NCBI GenBank assembly: GCA_022432975.1
Contig: CM039512.1
Span: 32,339,574-32,403,573, forward strand
Reading direction: 5' to 3'
DNA: 64,000 bases
Origin: Begonia masoniana
Taxonomy: Eukaryota > Streptophyta > Magnoliopsida > Cucurbitales > Begoniaceae
Numbering within the stretch: the stretch's first letter is position 1; each line of letters starts with the position of its first letter. Shown piece after piece: positions 8,374 to 18,952 of the stretch. The position numbers and the translations under genes were made by a program. The notes under the pieces were generated by a model that did no database searches, was not told the DNA's origin, and saw only the letters and a program-made list of their open reading frames with translations.

Positions 8374-10519
8374 GGTTAAAACCATTCTGTTGTTTATGCC
8401 GAGCTCCCGACGACAGCCCGACGCCGAGAGAGAGACGAGGGAGAAACGACGACTTTCCTCCGACGAACGCCGGCGATTCTCGCCGTTTTCAGGCCAAACG
8501 ACGGCAACGTGAGGCTCCGGTCCATCCTCGCGCACAAAACCGAACGGTAAGCTCGATTTTAGCCCTGTTTTTGTTCGGTTTGTGGCCGAGGGTGACGAGC
8601 TCGATTGAGCTCCGATCACCGGCCGTTTTTGGTTGGTCTTGGCTTTGGATTGCCGGGTATTAGGCCGGCTTTAGTCGCCTGGCCGTGAGGTGCCCAATTT
8701 GGGCTAATTTCAGTGAAGCCCGAGTTAGGGCATTACGGGTTTTGCTTGATGCCTTGGGATTTTAGGTTAGATTATTCTAATTGAGGGTATATGTGGTCGA
8801 TTGGTGATGAAATGAGTGTGAATTGATGAAAAATCGAAAAGGGGGAAAATTCCGGGAAAGGGCAGAATCGGGTTTTACCTGATTTGACCTAGCTACGGTC
8901 GTTTGTTTTGAAATTCCTTTTGGCAGGTTAAAATAGGTTATTAGAGGAGTACGTGGCCGCTGGAATCGTTCGATTCCGATATCCGACGCAAAAGTTACGC
9001 GCGTTTGAAACTTCGGGTCGGTTTTACCAAACCCAAAATAGTTGCCCGTTTAGTTAGATTTTAGTTGGATTAGGCTAGAAATAGTATTTTAAGATGTTTT
9101 CACAAAATGAGAGTTTAGTTATGCCGAGCGAGTTCTAATGCAATATTTTGATATTTAGGTTTTTCAGGTTCCACGGTTAAGGTTTCAGATAGAGACAAAT
9201 TGCTAAGGACGCCAGGTAAGTAGTGTACATAAGTGCATTTGCCTTCGGGCCTACATCACAGTTCGGTAGGTTTGTATGCATGTGTGTTTTATGTTTTTAT
9301 GTATAGTAGAGCACGCATCATGGTTTTACGATACGAAAACGAAACGAAAACGAATTTCCACGCTTTTACAAAATGATACAGTAGGATGTGAAATGTTGAG
9401 AACGAAACGATAAAGTACGTAAGAAAGAATGGAAGGTGGGGTTGAGGTTGGCCGTCCCGTGAGGTGGACCGTGAGGTGTGCCTCCTTTTCCCCCGCTTTA
9501 CGTGAGTGGCCGTCCCGAGAGGTGGACCGTGAGGTGTGTCACTTTTCTAGGTCGAGGTTGGCCGTCCCGTGAGGTGGACCGTGAGGTGTGTCACCTTGAT
9601 CTAGCACGTAAAGAAGCACCCAGTAATAAGATAAAGAATGTGTAAGAATAAGACAGAAACGAAACAGTAGAAACTGCATATGTTAAGCAAAATGTTTTAA
9701 ATTCATATAGTCACTACTTGCTAAGCATTAGGCTTATAGTTTGAGTTATGTGATGTAGGTGCAGAAGAACAGGTACAGTGAGATTTCATGAGCATGCTAG
9801 GATCATGGACGCAGTTGGAGGAGTACGACCCTGGTGGCAACCCGGCAATATTGTTAGGGCGATTCCGACCGTGGTTAGTATGTGTTCGTGGTTGGTATGA
9901 GTTAGGAGTCTATTTTGTTTAGGAATGATTTGGAAGTTTTGTGTATGTGTATAGAGATGTGATGAATGAAAGTATGAAAATGTTACGTATGTGGATCGAT
10001 TGGTTTTGATAGAAAAACGTCTGAGAGTAGAGTTTTTGATGTGTATGATGTGGTAGTAGAATGTCTAAAATGTGAAGTCCTTATTTTGGAAAATATACTG
10101 GATTGTTTGGTTATTTTGAACTGTTTGGTTATTTTAAAACAGGTAAGGATACGCTCGATTTTTAGAGCGATCCATGCAGTTCGTTTTCTTGAGTTCTTCC
10201 CGAAAGTATAGGTTATATTAGTGTCGTGTTTTGATGATCGACGAATGAGTGATTTGTTTTAATTTATCTTACTTTAATTGTCAATTGGTTTAAGTTATTA
10301 ATGGTTTTAGTCTAGTTTTAAATGTTTAAACGCTCAAACGTTTAAGTCAAGGTTAGACCCTAAAGGTTGTTAGAGGTGGGTCAATTGTCTAAGTCCGTTT
10401 TCTTTTAAAGTGTTAGGTAAAACTGAAAAATTTTAGGCGAAAATACGAGGGCTTAGGTCAAGGTTATGTCAATGTAAAGTCATGTCCTGTGACGGCCCTA
10501 CGGGGTTGGGGTCGTTACA
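8374..10519 (+). mobile_element. 3' LTR of element B, 5'-truncated
   Basis: Matches the 5' LTR from 2808 to 4969 with roughly 2% scattered differences by eye, plus a ~20-bp deletion at about 10327. The LTR start is missing: the interior sequence CATTTAA joins directly to GGTTAAAACC, the axis of the palindrome seen at 2797-2828. Donor-like AGGTAAGT is at 9214-9221, the three-copy repeat at about 9440-9597 and TGTAGGTG at 9754-9761. Ends GTCGTTACA. Confidence 0.9.
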
Positions 10520-10696
10520 GTTTAAGAGTTTCCATTTTCTACTTATACCAAATAAGTTCCTTCTTAATTACAATTCTACCACCACAATAGAAATCCAATA
10601 AGCTTTGGCATATAATTATTAAATAAGAAGTCAAATAAAGAGGTTAGCGTTAATTCCGTTATGAAAATCACCTGACTGAGAATGTCAGGTGTTACA
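10520..10696. other. Spacer of unknown origin between B and C1, copy 1
   Basis: 177 bp, AT-rich, no coding. It ends CACCTGAC..GTCAGGTGTTACA, which contains an 8-bp inverted repeat (669-676 with 684-691 of 10xxx) and resembles the terminus of an antisense LTR, so it may be the last scrap of another LTR. The second copy is at 11348-11524. Confidence 0.6.
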
Positions 10697-11347
10697 CGCG
10701 CGTCGCGCTCGGCCAGCGCGTCCACTAGCGCTCCTCCACTCATTTTTCTTACAATTAGCCATTCTTTTCTCTTTTATCCCATCTACCCTTCACATTAAAT
10801 TGCCTTAAACATTTCCCAACCTTTTAAAACACAAAATCCTCGAAACCCCAGAAATCCCGACTCAAAAACATATCCTAACACGTGTTTAAAATTCATTGAA
10901 AACCAACTGCGTGTATCACTCTAAAAACCGAGCAAATATGTTATTAAACAGGTAAGGATACGCTCGATTTTTTAGAGCGATCCATGCAGTTCGTTTTTCT
11001 TGAGTTCTTCCCGAAAGTATAGGTTATATTAGTGTCGTGTTTTGATGATCGACGACATGAGTGATTTGTTTTAATTTATCTTACTTTAATTGTCAATTGG
11101 TTTAAGTTATTAATGGTTTTAGTCTAGTTTTAAATGTTTTAAAAGTCGAAATGTTTTACGCTCAAACGTTTAAGTCAAGGTTAGACCCTAAAGGTTGTTA
11201 GAGGTGGGTCAATTGTCTAAGTCCGTTTTCTTTTAAAGTGTTAGGTAAAACTGAAAAATTTTAGGCGAAAATACGAGGGCTTAGGTCAAGGTTATGTCAA
11301 TGTAAAGTCATGTCCTGTGACGGCCCTACGGGGTTGGGGTCGTTACA

Positions 11348-11524
11348 GTTTAAGAGTTTCCATTTTCTACTTATACCAAATAAGTTCCTTCTTAATTACA
11401 ATTCTACCACCACAATAGAAATCCAATAAGCTTTGGCATATAATTATTAAATAAGAAGTCAAATAAAGAGGTTAGCGTTAATTCCGTTATGAAAATCACC
11501 TGACTGAGAATGTCAGGTGTTACA
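11348..11524. other. Spacer of unknown origin, copy 2
   Basis: Near-identical second copy of 10520-10696, produced by the ~810-bp tandem duplication. Confidence 0.75.
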
Positions 11525-13651
11525 CGCGCTCGCGCTCGGCCAGCGCGTCCACTAGCGCTCCTCCACTCATTTTTCTTACAATTAGCCATTCTTTTCTCTT
11601 TTATCCCATCTACCCTTCACATTAAATTGCCTTAAACATTTCCCAACCTTTTAAAACACAAAATCCTCGAAACCCCAGAAATCCCGACTCAAAAACATAT
11701 CCTAACACGTGTTTAAAATTCATTGAAAACCAACTGCGTGTATCACTCTAAAAACCGAGCAAATCCCTATAGCTTTAAAGTACCTAAAATTATCAACTAC
11801 AATCCAACCTAATTCACAACACAAATGCTGAACGTGAAAGCAGAATTTCCCAAAACATCACCAAAACAAATACGTTTATGAAATCATTTAAAATAACTTA
11901 ACTCCAAGCCTAAATCCACTATACAATTCACCAAAATTCATACTTACTATACGTCCTAAAATCCATAACATCAACAAATCTTAATCTAATCCACACCTAT
12001 TTGTCACAAAATAGCTTGGAGCAACCGACGGGTCATCATGCCTAGCCAAAACACTTGCCGTCGCCACGACAACCCATCCAGCGACCACCTATACTTGATC
12101 ATCGTGGGAATGTTCCTCACCTTCGTTCTTGTCACCTACATCATGAAACCTAAACATTAAGCCTAATGCTTAGTAAATGAATGTACTATAAATGACATAT
12201 GCATGAAGACATGATTTTTCATAAAACATGTTCGTTTACTTGTTCTTATTCTTTTTTTTCTTTTTGTTGACATGAATTAAGGTGGGGATCGTGCCAGGGA
12301 GTAGGCCAAGTGCGTGTACATAGTCCTTTCGGCCGTATTCATGATCCATCGCGTGGACAGTTACATTAGTTTTGTTGATATGGCCATACTGTCCCAACCC
12401 ACACTTAATCGTTACCTTTCCTTTACATAAATCATGCATGGAAACGTTTCATATGACATTTGAGCAAACATGATGCATGAGGAATTCACGTATGACATAT
12501 CATCAAACAATTTACAAATGTACATAGACATGCTTTACTCGTAACGAACCTAACAAACAACTATTAACTAACATCCTAGGCTACCCGATACGTTAAAACC
12601 CCACAATCAGGAAATCATCATCAATGCACGAAAACTTAACATTGACACAATGTAGGGCCTTAAGGGCTGGAAGCCTAACACCCACTTACCTGGCGTCCAT
12701 AGCAAGCCGAGCACCGTCCAAAAGCCGTGTCCACCTAAGACATTTCATAAATAAAGGCATTAAAACCGATTCTAAGCAAATGAATTCCAAACTTCAACTA
12801 AGTTCCTAGCTAAGGCAATTTCTCCTAAAACTTCCATTTTCTCCATTCGGGCATTTCATCGAGCACGTGGTGCTCGTCAAATACCAAACTCCATTAATGG
12901 AGATTTTACAACCTTCAACAACCAAAAACCTAACCTAAATCCATCAATAACCAAAATTTCACATAACTATCTCCAATAATCGTAAATACATCGTCAAAGG
13001 GCATTAACTTAAACATCTTAACAATTTCTAACCAAAATTGGGATTTCTAATAAAACCCTAAACTGAAATTCACCTCAAAACGACAAACTACCATGGCTAG
13101 AACTCGGAGCTTACCTAGAATGACGATTGGAGAAGGAAAATCAAAGAAGAAATCGCCGGAGGAGAGGCGTTGGAAGAAATGGCGTGGGAGGAGGAAGAAA
13201 ACTAGAGAGGGGGAGTTTTCTCCCCTTCGCTGGAACGTGAATGAAAAAGGGGGAGGAAGAATTTGTTATTTAAAAGAAAACATTAACTCTAAATTACCTT
13301 ATTGCCCCTTAGTTTATTTCTTTGCTCTTTCCGTTATTCATCTATCGATTTGGTTTCCCGAAACTTTCTTATTCCTCCAAATATTCTAATTTATTCCTAG
13401 GGTTCAAACAAAACATACCGTTTGCAAAATGGGTTTAATTTACTATTTTTACGAATTAAAATCACTACAGGGCTAAAAACGGAACTTGGCGTTACGCTAT
13501 CAATTTGGATTTCTAAAAATTTTACTTTTTCTTCTAAAAATCTCCATAAATTCCTAGAGCCCTAATAAAACCTCCCGCTCACAAAACGGACCTATATTTC
13601 TTATTTACAAAAATATCCTTGGAGCGGAAACCTGAAAACTCGGGTGTTACA
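11525..13651 (-). mobile_element. 3' LTR of element C1, truncated
   Basis: Ends CGGGTGTTACA directly before a polypurine tract complement (13652-13670, TCCTTCCCTCCTTAATTGG). Compared with the 5' LTR (27570-30388) about 0.7 kb is missing from the left end. Complements of AGGTAAGT at 12684-12691 and TGTAGGTG at 12133-12140. Between them is the GGGATCGTGCCAGGGAGTAG segment. A G-box-like palindrome CGAGCACGTGGTGCTCG and CTCCATTAATGGAG lie near 12858-12903. Purine-rich 13110-13260 is the antisense leader, not a host exon. Confidence 0.88.
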
Positions 13652-13670
13652 TCCTTCCCTCCTTAATTGG
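13652..13670 (-). other. Polypurine tract of element C1
   Basis: In sense orientation AAGGAGGGAAGGA immediately precedes the 3' LTR start TGTAACACCC; primer for plus-strand DNA synthesis. Confidence 0.85.
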
Positions 13671-15815
13671 AATTTTGTCCTCAAAATTATTGTTTGGTTA
13701 ATCCTCAAATTACTCACTCCCACATTACCTACATCATTAAGCTCGCAACACTAATCTCGACACCTCTATGGCCTTACACACCCTTCGGATCTTGACATTT
13801 TTCCTACAACTCTAAAACTTTAAATCCTTCTAACTACGCACTTCGTAACTAAATCGTTCATACTTCTATTGGCTTTAACTTAACCTCCATCACCTAGACT
13901 CTCGAGTTAAGTTCATTTAGTTCCTAACTTTTCTAATTTTATGACAACAACACGCATCTACTGCATCAAACCCTCAAAGCTTCTTCAATTCTATGACACT
14001 AAGGACCTGATACATATATTCCTTATCCTAATTCTCCATTTCGAACTCTTATCCACACTACTATCTCCTTCCCAAATCATCACTTTCACTTTCTAAAACT
14101 ACTTACCTTGGGCAATCATAATATTTCCTTAGCCGCTCTAATGTCATTCTCGTACATAGAACTTTAATTACTTAAATCCACTCCTTTACGCTTTCAAGGT
14201 ATCCTCTAAGTCTCTACAATTATGTCCACTATGCTCATTTTATCCAACTCTTACCTCGGTCATCATCAATCACTAATAAATTTTTAAGTCTAAACTAATT
14301 CGTTAAACCATTTACCCAACACCTTAAGGGTGCTTAAACAATTCGACGTAACTTACAAGTCAAAACATTTTCTAAACCTCCTGATCTAACCTCACTTCTA
14401 AGCTCACTCGTACAGTCCTCGTGTAAATCTTCTTTCCTTTCATCCAATATGCTCCTAATTCCTCAACCTTAACTAATTGACTCTTATTTTAACCTTCCAT
14501 TTAATATAGTTAATCTTCTTACTTACCCGTATGACACTATCCGAAACCCAAAAGTCTACCTAACCGCTCATTTTATCTTACATCACACAATCTCTATTTT
14601 CCTCCAGCTGCAATCTCCTTCACACATATAAGTTTAACAACTTTAACCTTAGCTATTTACAATGTCATTGGCTTCAACTTCGTTACACATGGGTCGAGCC
14701 TTTGAAATTTCCTAATCTAATCTTGTTCCTAATGTACTTGAGAACTCACCTATCCCTCGATTCACACGACTTCACATTCGAGCTTAACTTCAAATCTAAA
14801 CTCTTTGTTTAATTAACAATGTCCTACGCTTATTCTTAATATCCAACAAAGACTTCCTTGAAAGTTACTAACTAGTCTACCATTCCGTCATTCGTTCTAG
14901 TCAGGTTCTAAATATTCTACTTGGCTTCTTTACGACGATTTATCCAGCGATCCTCTTGTTAGCAAACTTGTTGTAAGTATATTTACAATCTTAATCCAAA
15001 TCTCTTAAAATTCTCAAATCTTGCCACACTATTATCCAAGACTTAGAAATATCTTTTCACTAAGGTTTACCCTCCTAGTTTCCTCGAGCACTGATATTTC
15101 TACATCCACCCCAGAAATAAGCCTCATGTTTGGGGTTCTTAACTTAAACTTTTACAACTATAGACTCGACTCTTAACTCCGACACTCATGACTCAACGAA
15201 TCTGAAATCTTTTATCTTCGCTACAATTTCTATAGTTAATACTTACCCCTGTCGATTCACCATCCTTTCTAACATTGCATGGGATACACTAAACCTCTAA
15301 ACATGACTTTCAATCTAAGGCGCTAAACTCACCTTTGATTAGTTACCCTTTTTGACGTTCCAAGTTAATTTCTAACTCTTATACTTTACCTTATGTCCCT
15401 AGGTTAAGCAGCATCTAATTGCCTAACACATCTACTATTTATTGGTCACCCTAAACTTCACTAAGTCTTCCTGTTCTATATAGTGTCGGTCGTGATCCCA
15501 CCGCGCATTAGTAACTGTCCTTCATTGGTTAGTTCTTTAAGATGGTACCTATCTCCTAGAGAACAGTTAAATTATATGTCCTTTCGTATGATCCCTTATT
15601 GTTTCTAATTTATTAAATTACTAACCTCACTTAGATCTCATTATTTCCCTCACCAAATTTGGACAATACGAAAACTCCTATGTAACCACCCAGATTATAC
15701 ATCCTAGATTTCGTATCGATCAAACACACCATATTCTCTAACCCTTCTATTCTCAAACTTACCTTTATCTGTCGCCTTCAAATCGTAAAGGTTAACCACG
15801 ACTCCACTCTACTAA
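13671..15815 (-). mobile_element. Non-coding interior of element C1 replacing pol
   Basis: 2.1 kb, pyrimidine-rich on the plus strand, with no pol domain in any frame. In sense orientation two blocks match the interior of element B: about 14940-15015 with 6361-6425, and about 13670-13790 with 8245-8365. About 0.75 kb next to gag (15015-15815) has no counterpart of that length in B. Confidence 0.78.
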
Positions 15816-16411
15816 CTATTGAAATGAAATTATACCTGGAACCACAAATGGTTGGGCAGCTTCCCTATCATCGGTTATAGTAGTTACCCTCGAAGGACCA
15901 CCTGGTGGTATCCCGTTCGATCCTAGACAATCTCTGGCTTTGTGACCCCTTCTATCGCACCTAAAACATCGGTCTGAATACAATCTACATTCCCCAAAAT
16001 GACCATTCCGGCATGTAGAGCACAGAGGAGCTTGACGAGCTCCTCGGGGTCGTTTGCTCTTGCCTTGCACAATCGATATATCGTTGGGCCTCTTAATGCC
16101 CCTCACTGGTTGTGACCTTTCATCGACTGGGGGTGGTGGAAAATCACCGAGGGCTCAACCTGGATCGGATCTATGACACATCCACCGAGCATTGGAGGTC
16201 GAAATTGCCTAGTTTGTTCTCTACCCCGGTTCCATGAAGTACCATCTTGTCTATTACCATTTCCACCTCGGTTGAGTAAAATCCCTATCTGTTCTGATTG
16301 TTGGTGCACTACATCTATAAGCTGGCTAATAAGATTCTCCTCGGTTTGTCTAGGTGCTTTCGGCATTTTCTTGTTCCTAGACACATTAAGAAACACACAG
16401 AAAATAAACAT
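15816..16411 (-). pseudogene. gag: Gag remnant of element C1 with the capsid region deleted
   Basis: Two overlapping pieces. 16411-16103 encodes the gag amino terminus (starting near MPKAPRQTEE, with ILLNRGGNGNRQDG and FRPP motifs as in D gag). 16106-15816 encodes the carboxy part, with a CX2C..H..C motif and one CCHC knuckle (CFRCDRRGHKARDC). The roughly 150 residues of the Retrotrans_gag capsid domain between them are missing. The coding part stops soon after QPFVVPG, the same point at which the B gag stops before the protease. It cannot make a functional capsid. Confidence 0.85.
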
Positions 16412-16741
16412 CTAAAAATCATACTTAAACGTGAACACTTACAGTCGATGGAGAGTTCCCGTGCGGCGGTGTGTTTGGCAGGCAGATCACAGAATCGCTT
16501 TTAAAACTCTGTGTCACGACCCTTACCCGTGATATCGTTTTTATTTTATTTTATTTTTTAAAACTTTCACTTTAACTGTACTTGAGCGGAAATCTTAATC
16601 AAAATCGAAATCGAAGTTCGTTTAGTAACTCTTTTAAAACAATCCGTAAAACTATTAAAACTTAAAATAAATAAAACATTTAAAACAATTTAACTAATAC
16701 ATAAAATTTAAATTAAAATATTCTTTTTTTTTATAAAGTGG

Positions 16742-17032
16742 GGTGGCGATCAATAGCCACAAAAGTGGCTATTGATCGCCCATACCTTTCCTAGGTATGG
16801 CGATCAGTAGCCACAAATGTGGCTACTAATCGCCCCATGGGCGATTACAACAGGCGAGTAATCGCCTGTTGTAATTCGCCAGTGGCGACTCATCGCCACA
16901 TATTTGTGGCGATTAGTCGCCACGCTCTCTGGATTTCTCCAGAGAGCATCGCCTCATTTTGCCTGAGAAGCGATTACTCGCCTCCCAGAGGCGAACACTC
17001 GCCAGACTCTCTGGATTTTCTCCAGAGAGCCA
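16742..17032. repeat. Six-hairpin cluster in the D 3' LTR
   Basis: Consecutive inverted repeats with short loops: GGCGATCAATAGCCAC with a 4-nt loop; CCATACC/GGTATGG; AGTAGCCACA/TGTGGCTACT; GGCGATTACAACAGGCGA with a 4-nt loop; GTGGCGACTCATCGCCACA facing TGTGGCGATTAGTCGCCAC; and GCTCTCTGGA/TCCAGAGAGC, the last core recurring near 17000-17030. Nearly identical in the 5' LTR at about 23947-24240. Confidence 0.95.
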
Positions 17033-17674
17033 AGCTTCTTCTTTTCTCTCTTTCTTTTTTCTTTCATTTTCTTCACTTTGCCCCTGCACTTCACCTTTAA
17101 ACACAGTTCGCTCAACACCAATTAAACCCTTCATCTATCTCACTCCTTTTTACACAATCTTTTCCTACTTCCATAAAACACATATTAAACATAACTTTTA
17201 CCCAATTTCTCAAAACGACACAATTTACTTTAAACATAATCAAATTTCATAAAAACGAACCGCATGGTTCCATTTAAACATTTAACATATCCATCCTGTT
17301 TGAAAAACATCAAAACTATTTAAGACACTATAAACAATCTATTCAATCCCTATACATCCCAAAACATATCAAAACGTACTAAAATCCATCAAATTCATCA
17401 TTATCCCAACTTCACCCAAAGACTCTAAAAAAAAACCATCTAACCATGAGTCTTCAAGCCAAGCCAAAACACGCTCCGCCGCCACGAGCTCCGCCACCAA
17501 CCCTCTACACTTGATCTTCATAGGGAGGTTCCTCACCTTCGTTCCCGTCACCTACATCATACAATAACTACATTAAGCCTAATGCTTAGTAAGGAGCGTG
17601 CTAAACATGACATTTCATATATATGCATGACATTTATAAAACATTTTCGTTTCATTTCTTTTAAACCGTTTTTC

Positions 17675-17803
17675 TTGCCCCGTAGTACATTCATGACTTG
17701 CCCCGTAGTACATTCGTGACTTGCCCCGTAGTACATTTGTGACTTGCCCCGTAGTTCATTTATGACTTGCCCCGTAGTTCATTTATGACTTTCCCCGTAG
17801 TTC

Positions 17804-17862
<59 letters not shown>

Positions 17863-17870
17863 CATTGTCA
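17675..17870 (-). repeat. 23-bp minisatellite and short ATTCATC run in the D 3' LTR
   Basis: About six copies of TTGCCCCGTAGTACATTCATGAC are followed by roughly nine ATTCATC heptamers. This is the short allele of the array that reaches 1.5 kb in the sister LTR. Confidence 0.93.
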
Positions 17871-18952
17871 TTCTTTAATTCAAAATTTTCATAAAACATG
17901 CTCATAAATAGTTCATATGCACTTTAGTAAAACATGATGCATGAGGTAATACATACGTAAGGAAAAACCTATCAAACGGGCACTACTTAAATCACTAAAG
18001 CACTACTTAGAACTACCCGTCCTTTCTACCAACCCTTATTTCCACCTTTTTCATCACATCAAACATCATCAACATTGTACGACGTAGGGCCTTAGTGGCC
18101 GGAAAGCCTAACGCTCACTTACCTGGCGTCCTAAATATGCCGAGCACCGCCCTTGAGCTTGAGTCACCTAGGACATTTAACAACAAACCATTAATATCGA
18201 CTCACGAACATCAAATCTAAACAATCGACTTCTCGAGCTAGGAAAAACTCTTCCGAAAACTCTAATTCATTTCTTCTAGGCATTTCATCGAGCACTTAGT
18301 GCTCACTCACTTAAAGACTCCATTAATGGTGTTAAACTACTTTTCCTACAACCTAAACTTAACATTAAATATCATCCAACATCATTAATCAACTCTAACA
18401 ACTTCAAAAATCATTAATATATCATCAATGAGTAATAATTATACAACCCTAACTATTTCTAACAAAACCCCTAATTTTCTTTACAAACCCTAACTCGAAA
18501 TCACTCCAAAATGACAAATAAACTTAACCAAAACGTAGAGCTTACCCTAAGGGTCGATTTGGGGAAGAAACTAGAGGGGAAACTCGCCGGAAACAGAGGG
18601 GTCGCCGGCGTTGAGGATTGGCGATGGAGAAGGAGCAAATCGCGAGGGAGAGGGAGAGTATTCGTGAGGGAGAAGGAAAGTGAGGGAAGAGAGAGAGAAA
18701 ACTCTTTTTAACTAAAATCTTTGATTTTCTAAATTACTATTTTACCCTCACATAACTTCTTAACTTAAATCACTATTTGTCTATCGGTTTAACTTCTCCA
18801 AATTTCCTTATTTCTCCAAATATTCTATTTTATTCCTAGGGTCCTAACAAAACTTCTCGTTCGCCATTTGGACTTAATTTACTATTTCTACGAATTAAAA
18901 CTCTATATGGCTTACAATCTAAAACTCGGCAATTATAACTTAAAACTAGAAA

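Larger units (their letters stand above)
1..10519 (+). mobile_element. Element B: gag-only (TR-GAG-like) Ty3/gypsy retrotransposon, interrupted by solo LTR A1
   Basis: Plus-strand LTR element whose left end lies outside the window. Its parts are a 5' LTR (1-59 plus 2611-4969, split by solo LTR A1), a primer site, a gag gene, about 2.1 kb of non-coding interior and a 3' LTR (8374-10519). Both LTRs end in GTCGTTACA, and large blocks match closely (for example 2809-4969 with 8374-10519). No protease, reverse transcriptase, RNase H or integrase is encoded, so the element must have been mobilised by enzymes from a relative such as D. This matches the published class of terminal-repeat retrotransposons with a GAG domain. 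No TSD can be checked: the left end is outside and the right flank was rearranged. Confidence 0.85.
10130..11757. repeat. Tandem duplication of ~810 bp across the B/C1 junction
   Basis: Copy 1 (about 10130-10940) and copy 2 (about 10941-11757) each contain the last ~390 bp of the B 3' LTR, a 177-bp spacer and the start of the truncated C1 3' LTR. They are nearly identical; copy 1 has the ~20-bp deletion at 10327 and copy 2 has one extra T in a few runs. The inner junction joins C-LTR sequence (ACCGAGCAAAT) to B-LTR sequence (TTAAACAGGTAAGGATACGC). Confidence 0.93.

Noticed and set aside
13093..13389. Apparent Arg/Lys-rich protein starting MARTRSLPRM
   Set aside because: It is the antisense of the purine/pyrimidine-rich leader of the C1 LTR, and the equivalent stretch recurs at about 29830-30000. 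Similar short frames at 18511-18711, 30708-30917 and 39094-39303 have the same origin.
16742..17032. A microRNA gene cluster
   Set aside because: Arms are nearly perfect and lie in a repeated LTR; without small-RNA data this fits LTR-derived hairpins better than a conserved miRNA locus.
17804..17870. Interstitial telomeric repeat (7-bp period)
   Set aside because: The unit is ATTCATC, unrelated to the plant telomere unit TTTAGGG.
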